Part shown: in pieces, positions 7,386 through 14,813 of the stretch | Layout: every line of letters starts with the position of its first letter | Numbering within the stretch: the stretch's first letter is position 1 | Assembly (NCBI RefSeq): GCF_009755265.1 | Contig: NZ_WPOO01000017.1 | Coordinates: forward strand, 1-52,202 | Reading direction: 5' to 3' | Length of the DNA stretch: 52,202 bases | Source: Adlercreutzia rubneri | GTDB lineage: Bacteria; Actinomycetota; Coriobacteriia; Coriobacteriales; Eggerthellaceae | Notes under the pieces: generated by a model | Databases searched by the model: none | What the model saw: the letters and a program-made list of their open reading frames with translations, nothing else | Told to the model about the DNA's origin: nothing | Position numbers and translations under genes: made by a program

Positions 7386-7461
7386 GCTAAAGGCGCTCAA
7401 GATCGCTAAAACAAATCAAGGACGCTAAAAGAGATCAAGATTGCTAAAAGAGATCAAGGAT
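7386..7461 (+). repeat. Four 19-bp direct repeats (iteron-like)
   Basis: Four exact-length units start at 7386, 7405, 7424 and 7443. The last two read GCTAAAAGAGATCAAGATT and GCTAAAAGAGATCAAGGAT; the first two differ at several bases. A fifth, partial unit (GCTA) begins at 7462. They overlap the -35 region of the promoter of the ATPase gene, which suggests a binding array for a regulator or for the ATPase itself. Confidence 0.9.
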
Positions 7462-7469
7462 GCTACGAT
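7441..7469 (+). promoter_or_regulatory. Sigma-70-type promoter of the AAA+ ATPase gene
   Basis: TTGCTA (7441-7446) and TACGAT (7464-7469) are separated by 17 bp. The -35 box lies at the junction of repeat units three and four, so binding to the repeats should affect transcription. Confidence 0.6.
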
Positions 7470-7505
7470 CTTACTGTTGCGGCGGGCAGATGGCAGGAGG
7501 TTTCC

Positions 7506-8624
7506 GTGGCAGACAAGATTGCGAAGGTGCAGCAGGAGACCTTCAACCCATTTACGCCGGAATTCGGAAAAGTGCCCGCTTATTTCGCTGGTCGCGAACA
7601 GGTGCTCTCGGATATCTTGAGTGCCTTCGAAGAGCAGACGATGAATCTCTGCGCATTATTTGTTGGTCCGCGCGGATGTGGCAAAACGGCGCTCCTTACC
7701 TATCTCGGCAACGAGGCGTCTCGGCTCGGATGGGTAGTGGCCAACGTTTCGGCAACTTCGGGTATGCTCGAAGATATTGTCCAGCGCACCGAGGAGTCGG
7801 CTTCGCACCTCATTGCGGCCTCGTCCGAAAAACGTCTCACGGGCGTGAACATAGCGGGTATAGGAGGAGCGACTTGGGACGCGAAAAGCAACACGAAAGC
7901 GAATTGGCGCACCCGCATGAACAACCTTTTGGAGCGTCTCGGCGAAGCGGATATTGGCCTGCTGATAACCGTTGACGAAGTGGACGTGTCTCTCGACGAG
8001 ATGAGCCACCTGGTTTCAACGTACCAGCATTTCGTGCGCGAGAATCGTAAGGTCGCTCTTGTCATGGCGGGGCTTCCCTTCCATATAAGCTCGCTTCTGA
8101 GCGGAAAGAACACGTCGTTTTTGCGCCGGGCTCAGCGGTTCGAGTTGGGCCCGTTGGCCTCCTATGAAGTTGAGGAGGCTTTCCGTCTGACCGTGGAAGA
8201 GGGCGGTAGGCTCATCAACGAAGAGGCCTTGGGCGAAGCCGTTGAAGCCATCGACGGGTTTCCCTTCATGCTGCAGCTTCTGGGCTACCGGGCGTGGCGA
8301 ATGCATCCCGATGACGCCTTCCTGAGCGTTGACGATGTCCGTGCCGGTGCGCAGAGGGCTCAGCGCGAGTTAGAGGATCGCATCTTCGATGTCACCTATG
8401 CGGAACTCTCCCGAGCGGACAGGGCATTTCTTGCGGCAATGGCTCAAGATGGGAAAACAAGCCGCCGCATCGATCTGATGGAACGGCTGGGTAAGCCCTC
8501 GGGGCATATTTCCACCTACAAGAAGCGGCTCGTGCAAAGCGGCGTTATTGGCGAAACTCTCGATGGCGACTTCTACTTCGCATTGCCCGGCTTCAAGGAG
8601 TATGTCGAGCGGCGACAGGGGTAG
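7506..8624 (+). CDS. AAA+ ATPase with C-terminal winged-helix (ORC/Cdc6-like)
   Basis: This 372-residue protein has the start NPFTPEFGKVPAYFAGRE (residues 14-31) that opens many archaeal-type and Orc1/Cdc6-like ATPases in actinobacteria. Walker A GPRGCGKT is at 54-61 and Walker B GLLITVDEVD at 151-160. A lid region follows (FELGPLASYEVEEAF), and a winged-helix-like end covers about 300-370. The GTG start at 7506 has AGGAGG upstream. Its role is unknown; relatives occur as regulators, STAND-type sensors or replication-like factors. The 19-bp repeats and promoter in front suggest autoregulation or origin-like binding. Confidence 0.85.
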   Translation: MADKIAKVQQETFNPFTPEFGKVPAYFAGREQVLSDILSAFEEQTMNLCALFVGPRGCGKTALLTYLGNEASRLGWVVANVSATSGMLEDIVQRTEESASHLIAASSEKRLTGVNIAGIGGATWDAKSNTKANWRTRMNNLLERLGEADIGLLITVDEVDVSLDEMSHLVSTYQHFVRENRKVALVMAGLPFHISSLLSGKNTSFLRRAQRFELGPLASYEVEEAFRLTVEEGGRLINEEALGEAVEAIDGFPFMLQLLGYRAWRMHPDDAFLSVDDVRAGAQRAQRELEDRIFDVTYAELSRADRAFLAAMAQDGKTSRRIDLMERLGKPSGHISTYKKRLVQSGVIGETLDGDFYFALPGFKEYVERRQG

Positions 8625-8662
8625 TCGGTGCTTTTAGTGGCGCGGCCCTTAAGTTTTGATCG

Positions 8663-9646
8663 TTAGCAATTTCCTACGTAGACGTGCTTCAAATAGCGCC
8701 TCGCTACGTTGGCCAGGTGGTGTACGGTTTCGGGTGGGGTGGCGGGGCGGTCGGTAAGGCGGTGGCAGGGGAAGAAGCGGGTCAGGTGGTAGGGGGTCGA
8801 CGGATCCAGCGAGGCGAGCCATTGGGCGGCCTCGGCGATTTCCTGGTCGCTGTCGTTCAGGCCGGGGATGACGAGCGTCGTTACTTCCAGGTGACAGCTG
8901 GGTGTGGCAGCCAGCACTTCTATGGTGTGCTTCACAGTTGCCAAGTCACCGCCGACGAGGTCGTAGAAGCTCTGGGTGAAGCCCTTCAGGTCGATGTTCG
9001 CGGCATCGATGAACGGTGCCACCTCGTGCAGCGGGCCGTCGTTCACGTAGCCGTTGGATACCAGCACGTTGACCAGGCCACGCTCGTGGGCGAGGCGCGC
9101 GGTGTCGCGGACGAACTCGAGGCCCACGAGCGGCTCGTTGTAGGTGAAGGCGAGCCCGATGTTGCCTTCGGTCACAAGCGATGCGGCCGCATCCACCAAC
9201 TCGGCCGGTGCGATTTCGCGCCAGGGCACGTCGCGCTCGCCGGCGCAGGCGATGGAAGCGTTCTGGCAGAACGGGCAGCGCAGGTTGCAGCCGTAGGAAC
9301 CTACGGAGAGCACCTTGCTTCCAGGGCGAAAGCGGGCCAGCGGCTTCTTCTCGATGGGATCCAGTGCCAGTGACGTGATGCGCCCGTAGTTGGCGTCCAC
9401 CACCTCTCCACCCTCGGCGACGCGCGCACGGCAGAGCCCCGTTTGCCCCTCGACCAGGGCGCAGGCATGCGGGCAGATCGGGCACACGGCGCGATCTGCG
9501 CCAAGGCCGCAGGCCTCTTCCCCTGAAAAATCCTGCGCTGCGACTCTGCCTTCGGTATCTTCCACGACGCCTCTTTTCTCGTCTGCTTCGGCCGTCTTGC
9601 TGCCATAGTAGCGCAAGGGCGCCCCGCTGGCTTTGGCGGCTCGCAT
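8663..9646 (-). CDS. amrS: AmmeMemoRadiSam system radical SAM enzyme
   Basis: The radical SAM motif CNLRCPFC lies at residues 120-127 (Cys 120, 124, 127), giving the site-differentiated [4Fe-4S] cluster. Upstream is the extra cysteine segment CPICPHAC and GLCRAR (55-74) usual for the AmrS family, relatives of PflA. LAFTYNEPLVGLEF, NVLVSNGYV and IDLKGFT follow in family order. The chemistry of the AMMECR1/Memo/radical SAM set is not established, and neither partner gene is in this window. The start is uncertain: ATG at 9646 is chosen, because the in-frame TTG at 9748 would translate a microsatellite into an Ala-Ser run that relatives lack. Confidence 0.85.
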   Translation of the reverse strand: MRAAKASGAPLRYYGSKTAEADEKRGVVEDTEGRVAAQDFSGEEACGLGADRAVCPICPHACALVEGQTGLCRARVAEGGEVVDANYGRITSLALDPIEKKPLARFRPGSKVLSVGSYGCNLRCPFCQNASIACAGERDVPWREIAPAELVDAAASLVTEGNIGLAFTYNEPLVGLEFVRDTARLAHERGLVNVLVSNGYVNDGPLHEVAPFIDAANIDLKGFTQSFYDLVGGDLATVKHTIEVLAATPSCHLEVTTLVIPGLNDSDQEIAEAAQWLASLDPSTPYHLTRFFPCHRLTDRPATPPETVHHLANVARRYLKHVYVGNC

Positions 9647-9657
9647 GCGCCGCCAAT

Positions 9658-9699
9658 CCGATACCGATGCCGATGCCGATGCCGATGCCGATGCCGATC
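9658..9699 (+). repeat. Seven-unit CCGATG hexanucleotide microsatellite
   Basis: CCGATA is followed by five CCGATG units and a final CCGATC without gaps. It lies just before the chosen start of the radical SAM gene. In the longer frame it encodes alternating Ser-Ala. Six-base slippage would not shift the frame but would change leader length. Confidence 0.9.
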
Positions 9700-9881
9700 C
9701 CTCTCGATTCCTTGCGGCGTAGGGGGGCGGAAGTTTGTCTGGAGCCAAGCCGGCTTTCGCGATCTCCGCGCCATTGCCAAGGGAGATCGGGCGCGCGGGC
9801 CGGACGGGACGTACCGTCGCATTCCATTACTGCTAAAATCATCAAAGCTGGCTGGCCATAGTGCGTAGAAAGAGGGAAACC

Positions 9882-10682
9882 ATGGATCGTTTGAAGGACA
9901 AAGTCGCCATCGTCACCGGTTCCACCAGCGGCATCGGCACGGGCATCGCGAAGATGTTCGGCGCCGAGGGCGCGCGCGTGGTGGTGTGCGGCCGCAACGA
10001 GGAGCGCGGCGCGGCCGTCGTGGACGCCATCGCCGAGGTGGGCGGCACCGCCTGGTTCCACAAGCTGGACATCACGCGTCCCGAAACCGTGGACGCGCTG
10101 TTCGCCGACACCAAGGAGAAGTGGGGCTCCATCGACGTGTTGGTGAACAACGCCGCCGGCATGGCGCTGAAGGACGGGCGTGTGGACGAGATCTCCCTGG
10201 AGGACTGGGACGCCGTGTTCGCGAGTGACGTGCGCTCCACGTTCTACTGCACCAAGACGGTGCTGCCCTTCATGCAGGAGCAGGGCGCGGGCTCCATCAT
10301 CAACATCGGCTCCATGGCCTCCTGCGGCGGCGATCTGGGCTCGACGGCCTATGCCTGCGCCAAGGCCGGCGTCGACATGCTGACCCAGTACACGGCGCTG
10401 CAGTACGGCAAGCAGAACATCCGCTGCAACTGCGTGCGCCCCGGCCTCATCGTCACGCCGCAGAATGAGGCGAAGGTGCCCCAGGCGCTGAAGGACATCT
10501 TCTTGGACAACATCGAAGTCGCTCGCTACGGCACGCCCGAAGACATCGCCGCCATGTGCGTCTATCTGGCCTCCGACGAGAGCTCGTACTTCACCGGTCA
10601 GGTGGTGACGGTGGACGGTGGCCTGAACTCCCACGTCTCCACGGTGGCCCAGTTCCGCGCCATGGCTTCCCGTACCTGGTAG
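9882..10682 (+). CDS. Short-chain dehydrogenase/reductase (hydroxysteroid dehydrogenase-like)
   Basis: This 266-residue classical SDR has the cofactor motif TGSTSGIG near residues 13-20, NNAAG near 89, the catalytic serine in GSMAS and the catalytic YxxxK in AYACAKAG. The end SSYFTGQVVTVDGG is usual for the family. The Arg in VVCGRN after the second strand suggests NADP(H). The substrate cannot be read from the sequence; Eggerthellaceae use such enzymes as bile-acid hydroxysteroid dehydrogenases, and 3-oxoacyl reductases look alike. ATG at 9882 has AGAGGGA upstream. It is a single gene with its own terminator at 10731. Confidence 0.85.
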   Translation: MDRLKDKVAIVTGSTSGIGTGIAKMFGAEGARVVVCGRNEERGAAVVDAIAEVGGTAWFHKLDITRPETVDALFADTKEKWGSIDVLVNNAAGMALKDGRVDEISLEDWDAVFASDVRSTFYCTKTVLPFMQEQGAGSIINIGSMASCGGDLGSTAYACAKAGVDMLTQYTALQYGKQNIRCNCVRPGLIVTPQNEAKVPQALKDIFLDNIEVARYGTPEDIAAMCVYLASDESSYFTGQVVTVDGGLNSHVSTVAQFRAMASRTW

Positions 10683-10730
10683 CAGGGCGAGCGAGCGGCA
10701 GCAGAGCTGCTGAGCGTATTCAGCATCCGA

Positions 10731-10761
10731 CGGCCCCGCACCAACATGCGGGGCCGTTTTT
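10731..10761 (+). terminator. Rho-independent terminator of the SDR gene
   Basis: CGGCCCCGCA (10731-10740) and TGCGGGGCCG (10747-10756) pair perfectly around a 6-base loop and are followed by TTTTT. Confidence 0.9.
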
Positions 10762-10885
10762 CATGCGTCGAAGGGCGACTTTCGGCCGAACGCGGGTTCT
10801 CTATTGCTGGGCGATTTGGTCAGCGATAGAATGCGGCCTCGTGTCTTTCCGCCCGCGACGACCCAAGGAGCCGAGTTTTCCCGCC

Positions 10886-12586
10886 ATGCAGCAGCGCGAT
10901 AAGTTAAAGCCCATCCTTTTCAGCATCATCAAGCATTCCAGCAAACAGGAGCTGAAGGAGCAGATTCCCAAGGACATCGTGGCGGGCATCGTGGTGGCGG
11001 TGGTGGCGCTGCCGCTTTCCATCGCGTTGGGCATCGCCTCGGGGGTGTCGCCGGAGCAGGGCCTCTACACCGCCATTGTTGCCGGGTTCCTCATCGCGTT
11101 CCTCGGCGGCAGCCGCGTGCAGATATCCGGCCCCACGGCGGCCTTCGCCACCATCGTTGCCGGCATCGTGGCCACCGATGGCATAGAAGGCCTCGTCGCC
11201 GCCACCATCATCGCGGGCATCCTGCTCATCTTCATGGGTCTGTTCAAGTTGGGCGCCCTTATCCGCTTCGTGCCCTTCACTATCACGACCGGGTTCACCG
11301 CGGGCATCGCCGTCACGCTGACCATCGGCCAGCTGAAGGACTTCTTCGGCCTTACCTATCCGCCGGGCACCGCCACGGTGGAAACGACGGAGAAGCTGGC
11401 CGCGCTGGCGGGCAACTTCTCCACGGTGAACGGGCAGGCGTGCCTGGTGGGTGTCGTCTGCCTGGCCGTGCTGTTCCTCTGGCCGCGCGTGACCGAGCGC
11501 GTGCCCAGCTCGCTTATGGCCCTGCTCGCGGGCATCGCGCTGGTGAGCGGGCTCGGCCTTGACGTCAGCACCATCGGCGACCTCTACGTCATCGACAGCG
11601 CCCTGCCCACCTTCCATATGCCTCACCTCAGCTTGGAGCTGTTCCGCGATCAGTTCGCCAACGGCGTCACCATCGCCATTCTGGCCGCCATCGAGTCGCT
11701 GCTGTCCTGCGTGGTGGCCGACTCCATGATCAGCGGGCACCATCGCGCCAACATGGAGCTGGTGGCCCAGGGCGTCGGCAACATTGCCTCGGTGCTCTTC
11801 GGCGGCATTCCCGCCACCGGCGCCATCGCGCGCACCGCCGCCAACGTGAAGGCCGGCGGTCGCACGCCCATCGCCGGCATGGTGCACGCGCTTGTGCTCA
11901 TCGCCGTGCTCGCCTTCCTCATGCCCTACGCGGCGCTCATTCCCATGCCCACCATCGCCGCCATTCTGCTGTACGTCGCCTACAACATGTCCGGCTGGCG
12001 CAACTTCGCGCACCTGTGCCAGACGGCGTCGAAGGGGGCCGTCGCCACGCTGCTGCTCACCTTCGTGCTGACCATCGTGTTCGACCTGGTGGTGGCCATC
12101 GGCGTGGGCATGCTCATCACCGTGGTGCTGTTCATGAAGACGGTGAGCGAGGAAACCGAGGTCAAAGGCTGGAAGTACTACTGCGACGAGAACTCCGAGG
12201 TCACGCATTTGCGCGAGCTGCCGAAGAGCGTGCGCGTCTACGAGATCAACGGGCCGATGTTCTTCGGCATGACCGAGCGCATCGCCGACATCTCGGTGAA
12301 GGACTTCACGCGTTACCTGATCATCCGCATGCGCGGCGTGCCCTCGCTGGACGCGACGGGCATGAACGCGCTGGAGAACCTCTACGACTACTGCAGCGCG
12401 AACGGGGTGAGCCTCATCTTCTCCCACGTGAACGAGCAGCCGATGAAGACCATGCGCCGCGCTGGATTCGTCGATCTGGTGGGGGAGGAGCACTTCCGAA
12501 GCTGCATCGACGACGCCATCGCCCATGCCCGCGAGCTGCTGGTGGCGGAGGAAGACACTGAAAACCTGATGAAAACTCGCGGCTGA
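10886..12586 (+). CDS. SulP-family anion transporter with STAS domain
   Basis: This 566-residue protein has the SulP layout: about 14 membrane segments in residues 25-440 and a cytoplasmic STAS domain from about 445 to the end. The N-terminal signature is seen in PKDIVAGIVVAVVALPLSIALG, and QISGPTAAF lies in the third segment. STAS features are VYEINGPMFFG and MRGVPSLDATGMNAL. Substrates in the family include sulfate, bicarbonate and dicarboxylates; which applies here is unknown. ATG at 10886 has AAGGAG about 15 bases upstream, a long spacing. Open frame reaching back to 10556 overlaps the SDR gene and is not translated. Confidence 0.9.
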   Translation: MQQRDKLKPILFSIIKHSSKQELKEQIPKDIVAGIVVAVVALPLSIALGIASGVSPEQGLYTAIVAGFLIAFLGGSRVQISGPTAAFATIVAGIVATDGIEGLVAATIIAGILLIFMGLFKLGALIRFVPFTITTGFTAGIAVTLTIGQLKDFFGLTYPPGTATVETTEKLAALAGNFSTVNGQACLVGVVCLAVLFLWPRVTERVPSSLMALLAGIALVSGLGLDVSTIGDLYVIDSALPTFHMPHLSLELFRDQFANGVTIAILAAIESLLSCVVADSMISGHHRANMELVAQGVGNIASVLFGGIPATGAIARTAANVKAGGRTPIAGMVHALVLIAVLAFLMPYAALIPMPTIAAILLYVAYNMSGWRNFAHLCQTASKGAVATLLLTFVLTIVFDLVVAIGVGMLITVVLFMKTVSEETEVKGWKYYCDENSEVTHLRELPKSVRVYEINGPMFFGMTERIADISVKDFTRYLIIRMRGVPSLDATGMNALENLYDYCSANGVSLIFSHVNEQPMKTMRRAGFVDLVGEEHFRSCIDDAIAHARELLVAEEDTENLMKTRG

Positions 12587-12661
12587 CCTCCGCTGCAGGG
12601 AGGACATGGTTTAGCATGAGCGCACATATTTTTTCTAGCGGCTCCAAGAGAGAGGCTTCCC

Positions 12662-13390
12662 ATGAAGTTCATCGTCACCGAAGATTACGAGGCCATGTCG
12701 CGCACTGCCGCACGCGTGATAAGCGGCTATGTTTCCTCGCACCCCGATTGCGTGCTGGGTCTGGCCACCGGCTCGACCCCTATCGGCCTGTACCGCTGCC
12801 TGGTTGAGGACTACGAGGCCGGCGCGCTGTCCTTCAAGGACGTGACCAGCTTCAACTTGGACGAGTACCGAGGCCTTGATCCGCAGCACGACCAGAGCTA
12901 CCGTTACTTCATGGAGCACAACCTGTTCTCCCATGTCGATATCGATCCGGCTCGCACCCATGTGCCGGACGGCGCCTGCCCCGACGCCGCTGCCGCGTGC
13001 GCCGCTTACGAGCAGAGCATCGCCGAGGCCGGCGGTTTGGGCCTGCAGCTTCTGGGCCTGGGCCACAACGGCCACATCGGCTTCAACGAGCCCGCGCCTG
13101 AGTTCCCCAAGGAAACGCACTGCGTCGAGCTGACGGAGAGCACCATCAACGCCAACTCCCGCCTGTTCGATTCCATTGACGACGTGCCCCGCGAGGCGTA
13201 CACCATGGGCATCGGCACCATCATGGCGGCCAAGGAGATCCTCGTGGTCGCCAACGGCTCCGACAAGGCCGATATCGTTCGCCGCGCCTTCTTCGGGCCG
13301 GTCACTCCCGAGGTGCCCGCCTCCATCCTGCAGTTCCACCCGAATGTCACCGTTGTGGTGGATAAGGAAGCAGGCGCCCTCTGCCAGTAG
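12662..13390 (+). CDS. nagB: Glucosamine-6-phosphate deaminase
   Basis: NagB converts glucosamine 6-phosphate into fructose 6-phosphate and ammonia, joining amino-sugar use to glycolysis. At 242 residues it has the length of the short, Bacillus-type enzymes. LATGSTPIGLYR (residues 34-45) binds phosphate, SFNLDEY holds D67 at the active site, and LGLGHNGHIGFNEP (131-144) carries the ring-opening histidine and glutamate. ATG at 12662 has AGAGAGG upstream. No nagA or PTS genes are nearby, so it may recycle host glycan sugars imported elsewhere. A terminator follows at 13421. Confidence 0.95.
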   Translation: MKFIVTEDYEAMSRTAARVISGYVSSHPDCVLGLATGSTPIGLYRCLVEDYEAGALSFKDVTSFNLDEYRGLDPQHDQSYRYFMEHNLFSHVDIDPARTHVPDGACPDAAAACAAYEQSIAEAGGLGLQLLGLGHNGHIGFNEPAPEFPKETHCVELTESTINANSRLFDSIDDVPREAYTMGIGTIMAAKEILVVANGSDKADIVRRAFFGPVTPEVPASILQFHPNVTVVVDKEAGALCQ

Positions 13391-13420
13391 TGCCGGATCC
13401 CAGCTCTCGGCTGATCGAGT

Positions 13421-13475
13421 CGCCCCGCTCTTGCACGTTGCCGCTCTGTCGCGCTGCAAGATGCGGGGCGTTTTG
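13421..13475 (+). terminator. Rho-independent terminator of nagB
   Basis: CGCCCCGCTCTTGCA (13421-13435) pairs with TGCAAGATGCGGGGCG (13455-13470) with one bulged base, followed by TTTT. The stretch from here to 13708 shows no gene. Confidence 0.85.
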
Positions 13476-13708
13476 CATTGGCCGTCGCGTAGCGCGCGTC
13501 GGGCCCTGCGCGGCAAGGCGACCGCAGCAGATTGGATGGTCGCGGCTGGCGGGGACCTTGTTGCGCTCCCATATATAGCTCATTCGGGTGATGCGGCGGC
13601 CGGGCGGCGGTCGCTAAGATGTCTCTACTGTGGTGCACGCTGCGCTTTTGGGGCGGCGAGCTATCGAGATGACGGCCCATCGGGTCGGTGGATGAAACGG
13701 GAGACACA

Positions 13709-14185
13709 ATGACGATCAAGCGCTATCTGTATGCGGGGTTGGGGCTGCTGTTCTTGGGGCTAGGGGGCATAGGCGTCATCATTCCCATTATCCCTACAAC
13801 GCCGTTTCTGCTGCTGACCTCGTTTTTCTTCCTGCGCAGCTCCGAGCGTCTGAACACGTGGTTCGAGGGAACCCGCATGTACAAGCGCTTCATCGCCAAC
13901 TTCATGGAAACGCGCTCGCTCACACTGCGGGCCAAAATCCTGTGCGCTGCCCCCGGCGTGACCGCCATGCCGATGCTCGCGCTGGTGGTGCCGCAGTGGT
14001 GGCTGAAGGCCATCCTCATCGGACTGACCGTGTTCGAGATCTGGTACTTCATCGTCCGCATCGAAACGGTTTCGGTGGAAGAGGCTCGCGCCCGCGGCAA
14101 GGCCCGCGTAGCCGAGGCGAAGCGCGACCAGCCCGCCCCGGCCGCTTCCGCCGCCGAGGGTCTCGCCCTGGCGGCCGAGGAGTGA
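13709..14185 (+). CDS. DUF454 (YbaN-like) inner membrane protein
   Basis: This 158-residue protein matches the DUF454/YbaN family: GLLFLGLGGIGVIIPIIPTT and PFLLLTSFFFLRSSERL form the first membrane hairpin (residues 9-46), and further segments lie near 82-112. The C-terminal 35 residues are Ala- and charge-rich and lie outside the family core. The function is unknown. ATG at 13709 follows GGGAGA. A glycosyltransferase-like start codon lies 7 bp after its stop, so the two were probably once cotranscribed. Confidence 0.85.
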   Translation: MTIKRYLYAGLGLLFLGLGGIGVIIPIIPTTPFLLLTSFFFLRSSERLNTWFEGTRMYKRFIANFMETRSLTLRAKILCAAPGVTAMPMLALVVPQWWLKAILIGLTVFEIWYFIVRIETVSVEEARARGKARVAEAKRDQPAPAASAAEGLALAAEE

Positions 14186-14192
14186 GGGCCCT

Positions 14193-14375
14193 ATGAGGAT
14201 CGCGTTTGTGATGGACGATCTGAGCGTGCATTCCAACGGCACGTCGGTGACGGCGGCGCGCTACGCCCTGGACTGGGCGCGCCGTTGGCCGTCTAATCCA
14301 ACGCTTCTTGTCGCAGTGTCTACAGGTCGGTGGCAACAAGGCGGCCTGGGCTGCGGCTCCAACCCAATCGCCTAG
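14193..14375 (+). pseudogene. Stump of a group 4 glycosyltransferase
   Basis: The first 27 residues (MRIAFVMDDLSVHSNGTSVT and following) match the N-terminus of GT4-family glycosyltransferases common in this bacterial group. The frame then departs after RYALDWARR, with no further family features, and stops after 60 codons. The normal length is roughly 380-400 residues. The rest was probably deleted. The upstream coupling to the DUF454 gene is preserved, which supports a once-active operon. Confidence 0.6.
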
Positions 14376-14463
14376 GATGGCCCACAGACCCTCGCGCTTG
14401 CCGCCGTGCTACCGCAGGCGTTGCAGGCGCGGGCCTTTTAGAAGCTGCGAGAAAGGAACCGTC

Positions 14464-14757
14464 ATGGCCACAATTTCGAATCCGTTCGTGATGGAAGTGC
14501 CGCGCAAGCTGACTGACGAGGAGCTCGTCAACGCCATTCGCCAGGACATCATCGGGGAGCTTGAGGCTATCCACGAGTACGACGCCCACGTCCAGGCGAC
14601 GGATAACGAGGATGCGAAGAAGGTGCTCTCCGACATCCGCGACGAGGAGCGCGAGCATATGGGCGAGCTGCTGGAGCTTCTGGAGCGCCTGGCGCCCGAC
14701 GAGAAGGCCCTGCACGACGAGGGCCGCGGCGAAGTGCGCGAGATGCTGGACAAGTAG
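14464..14757 (+). CDS. EncFtn-like ferritin-like protein
   Basis: This 97-residue protein is two helices of ferritin type. It resembles encapsulated ferritin (EncFtn), a protein that forms an open ring and oxidises iron inside an encapsulin shell. The metal residues known for Rhodospirillum EncFtn (E32, E62, H65) fall at exactly E32, E62 and H65 here, in IIGELEAIHEYDAH and RDEEREHMGELLELL. No shell-targeting peptide such as LTVGSL is present at the C-terminus and no encapsulin gene is nearby. ATG at 14464 has GAAAGGA upstream. A role in iron or peroxide handling is likely but inferred. Confidence 0.8.
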   Translation: MATISNPFVMEVPRKLTDEELVNAIRQDIIGELEAIHEYDAHVQATDNEDAKKVLSDIRDEEREHMGELLELLERLAPDEKALHDEGRGEVREMLDK

Positions 14758-14813
14758 CGCGCTTGGAGCCGAGAACCGCCCGTCGCGATTGGCCTTGGGG
14801 TATCGCGATCGGT

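Noticed and set aside
10556..10885. N-terminal extension of the SulP gene into the SDR gene
   Set aside because: It would overlap the SDR coding end and a strong terminator at 10731; the SulP domain starts only after 10886.
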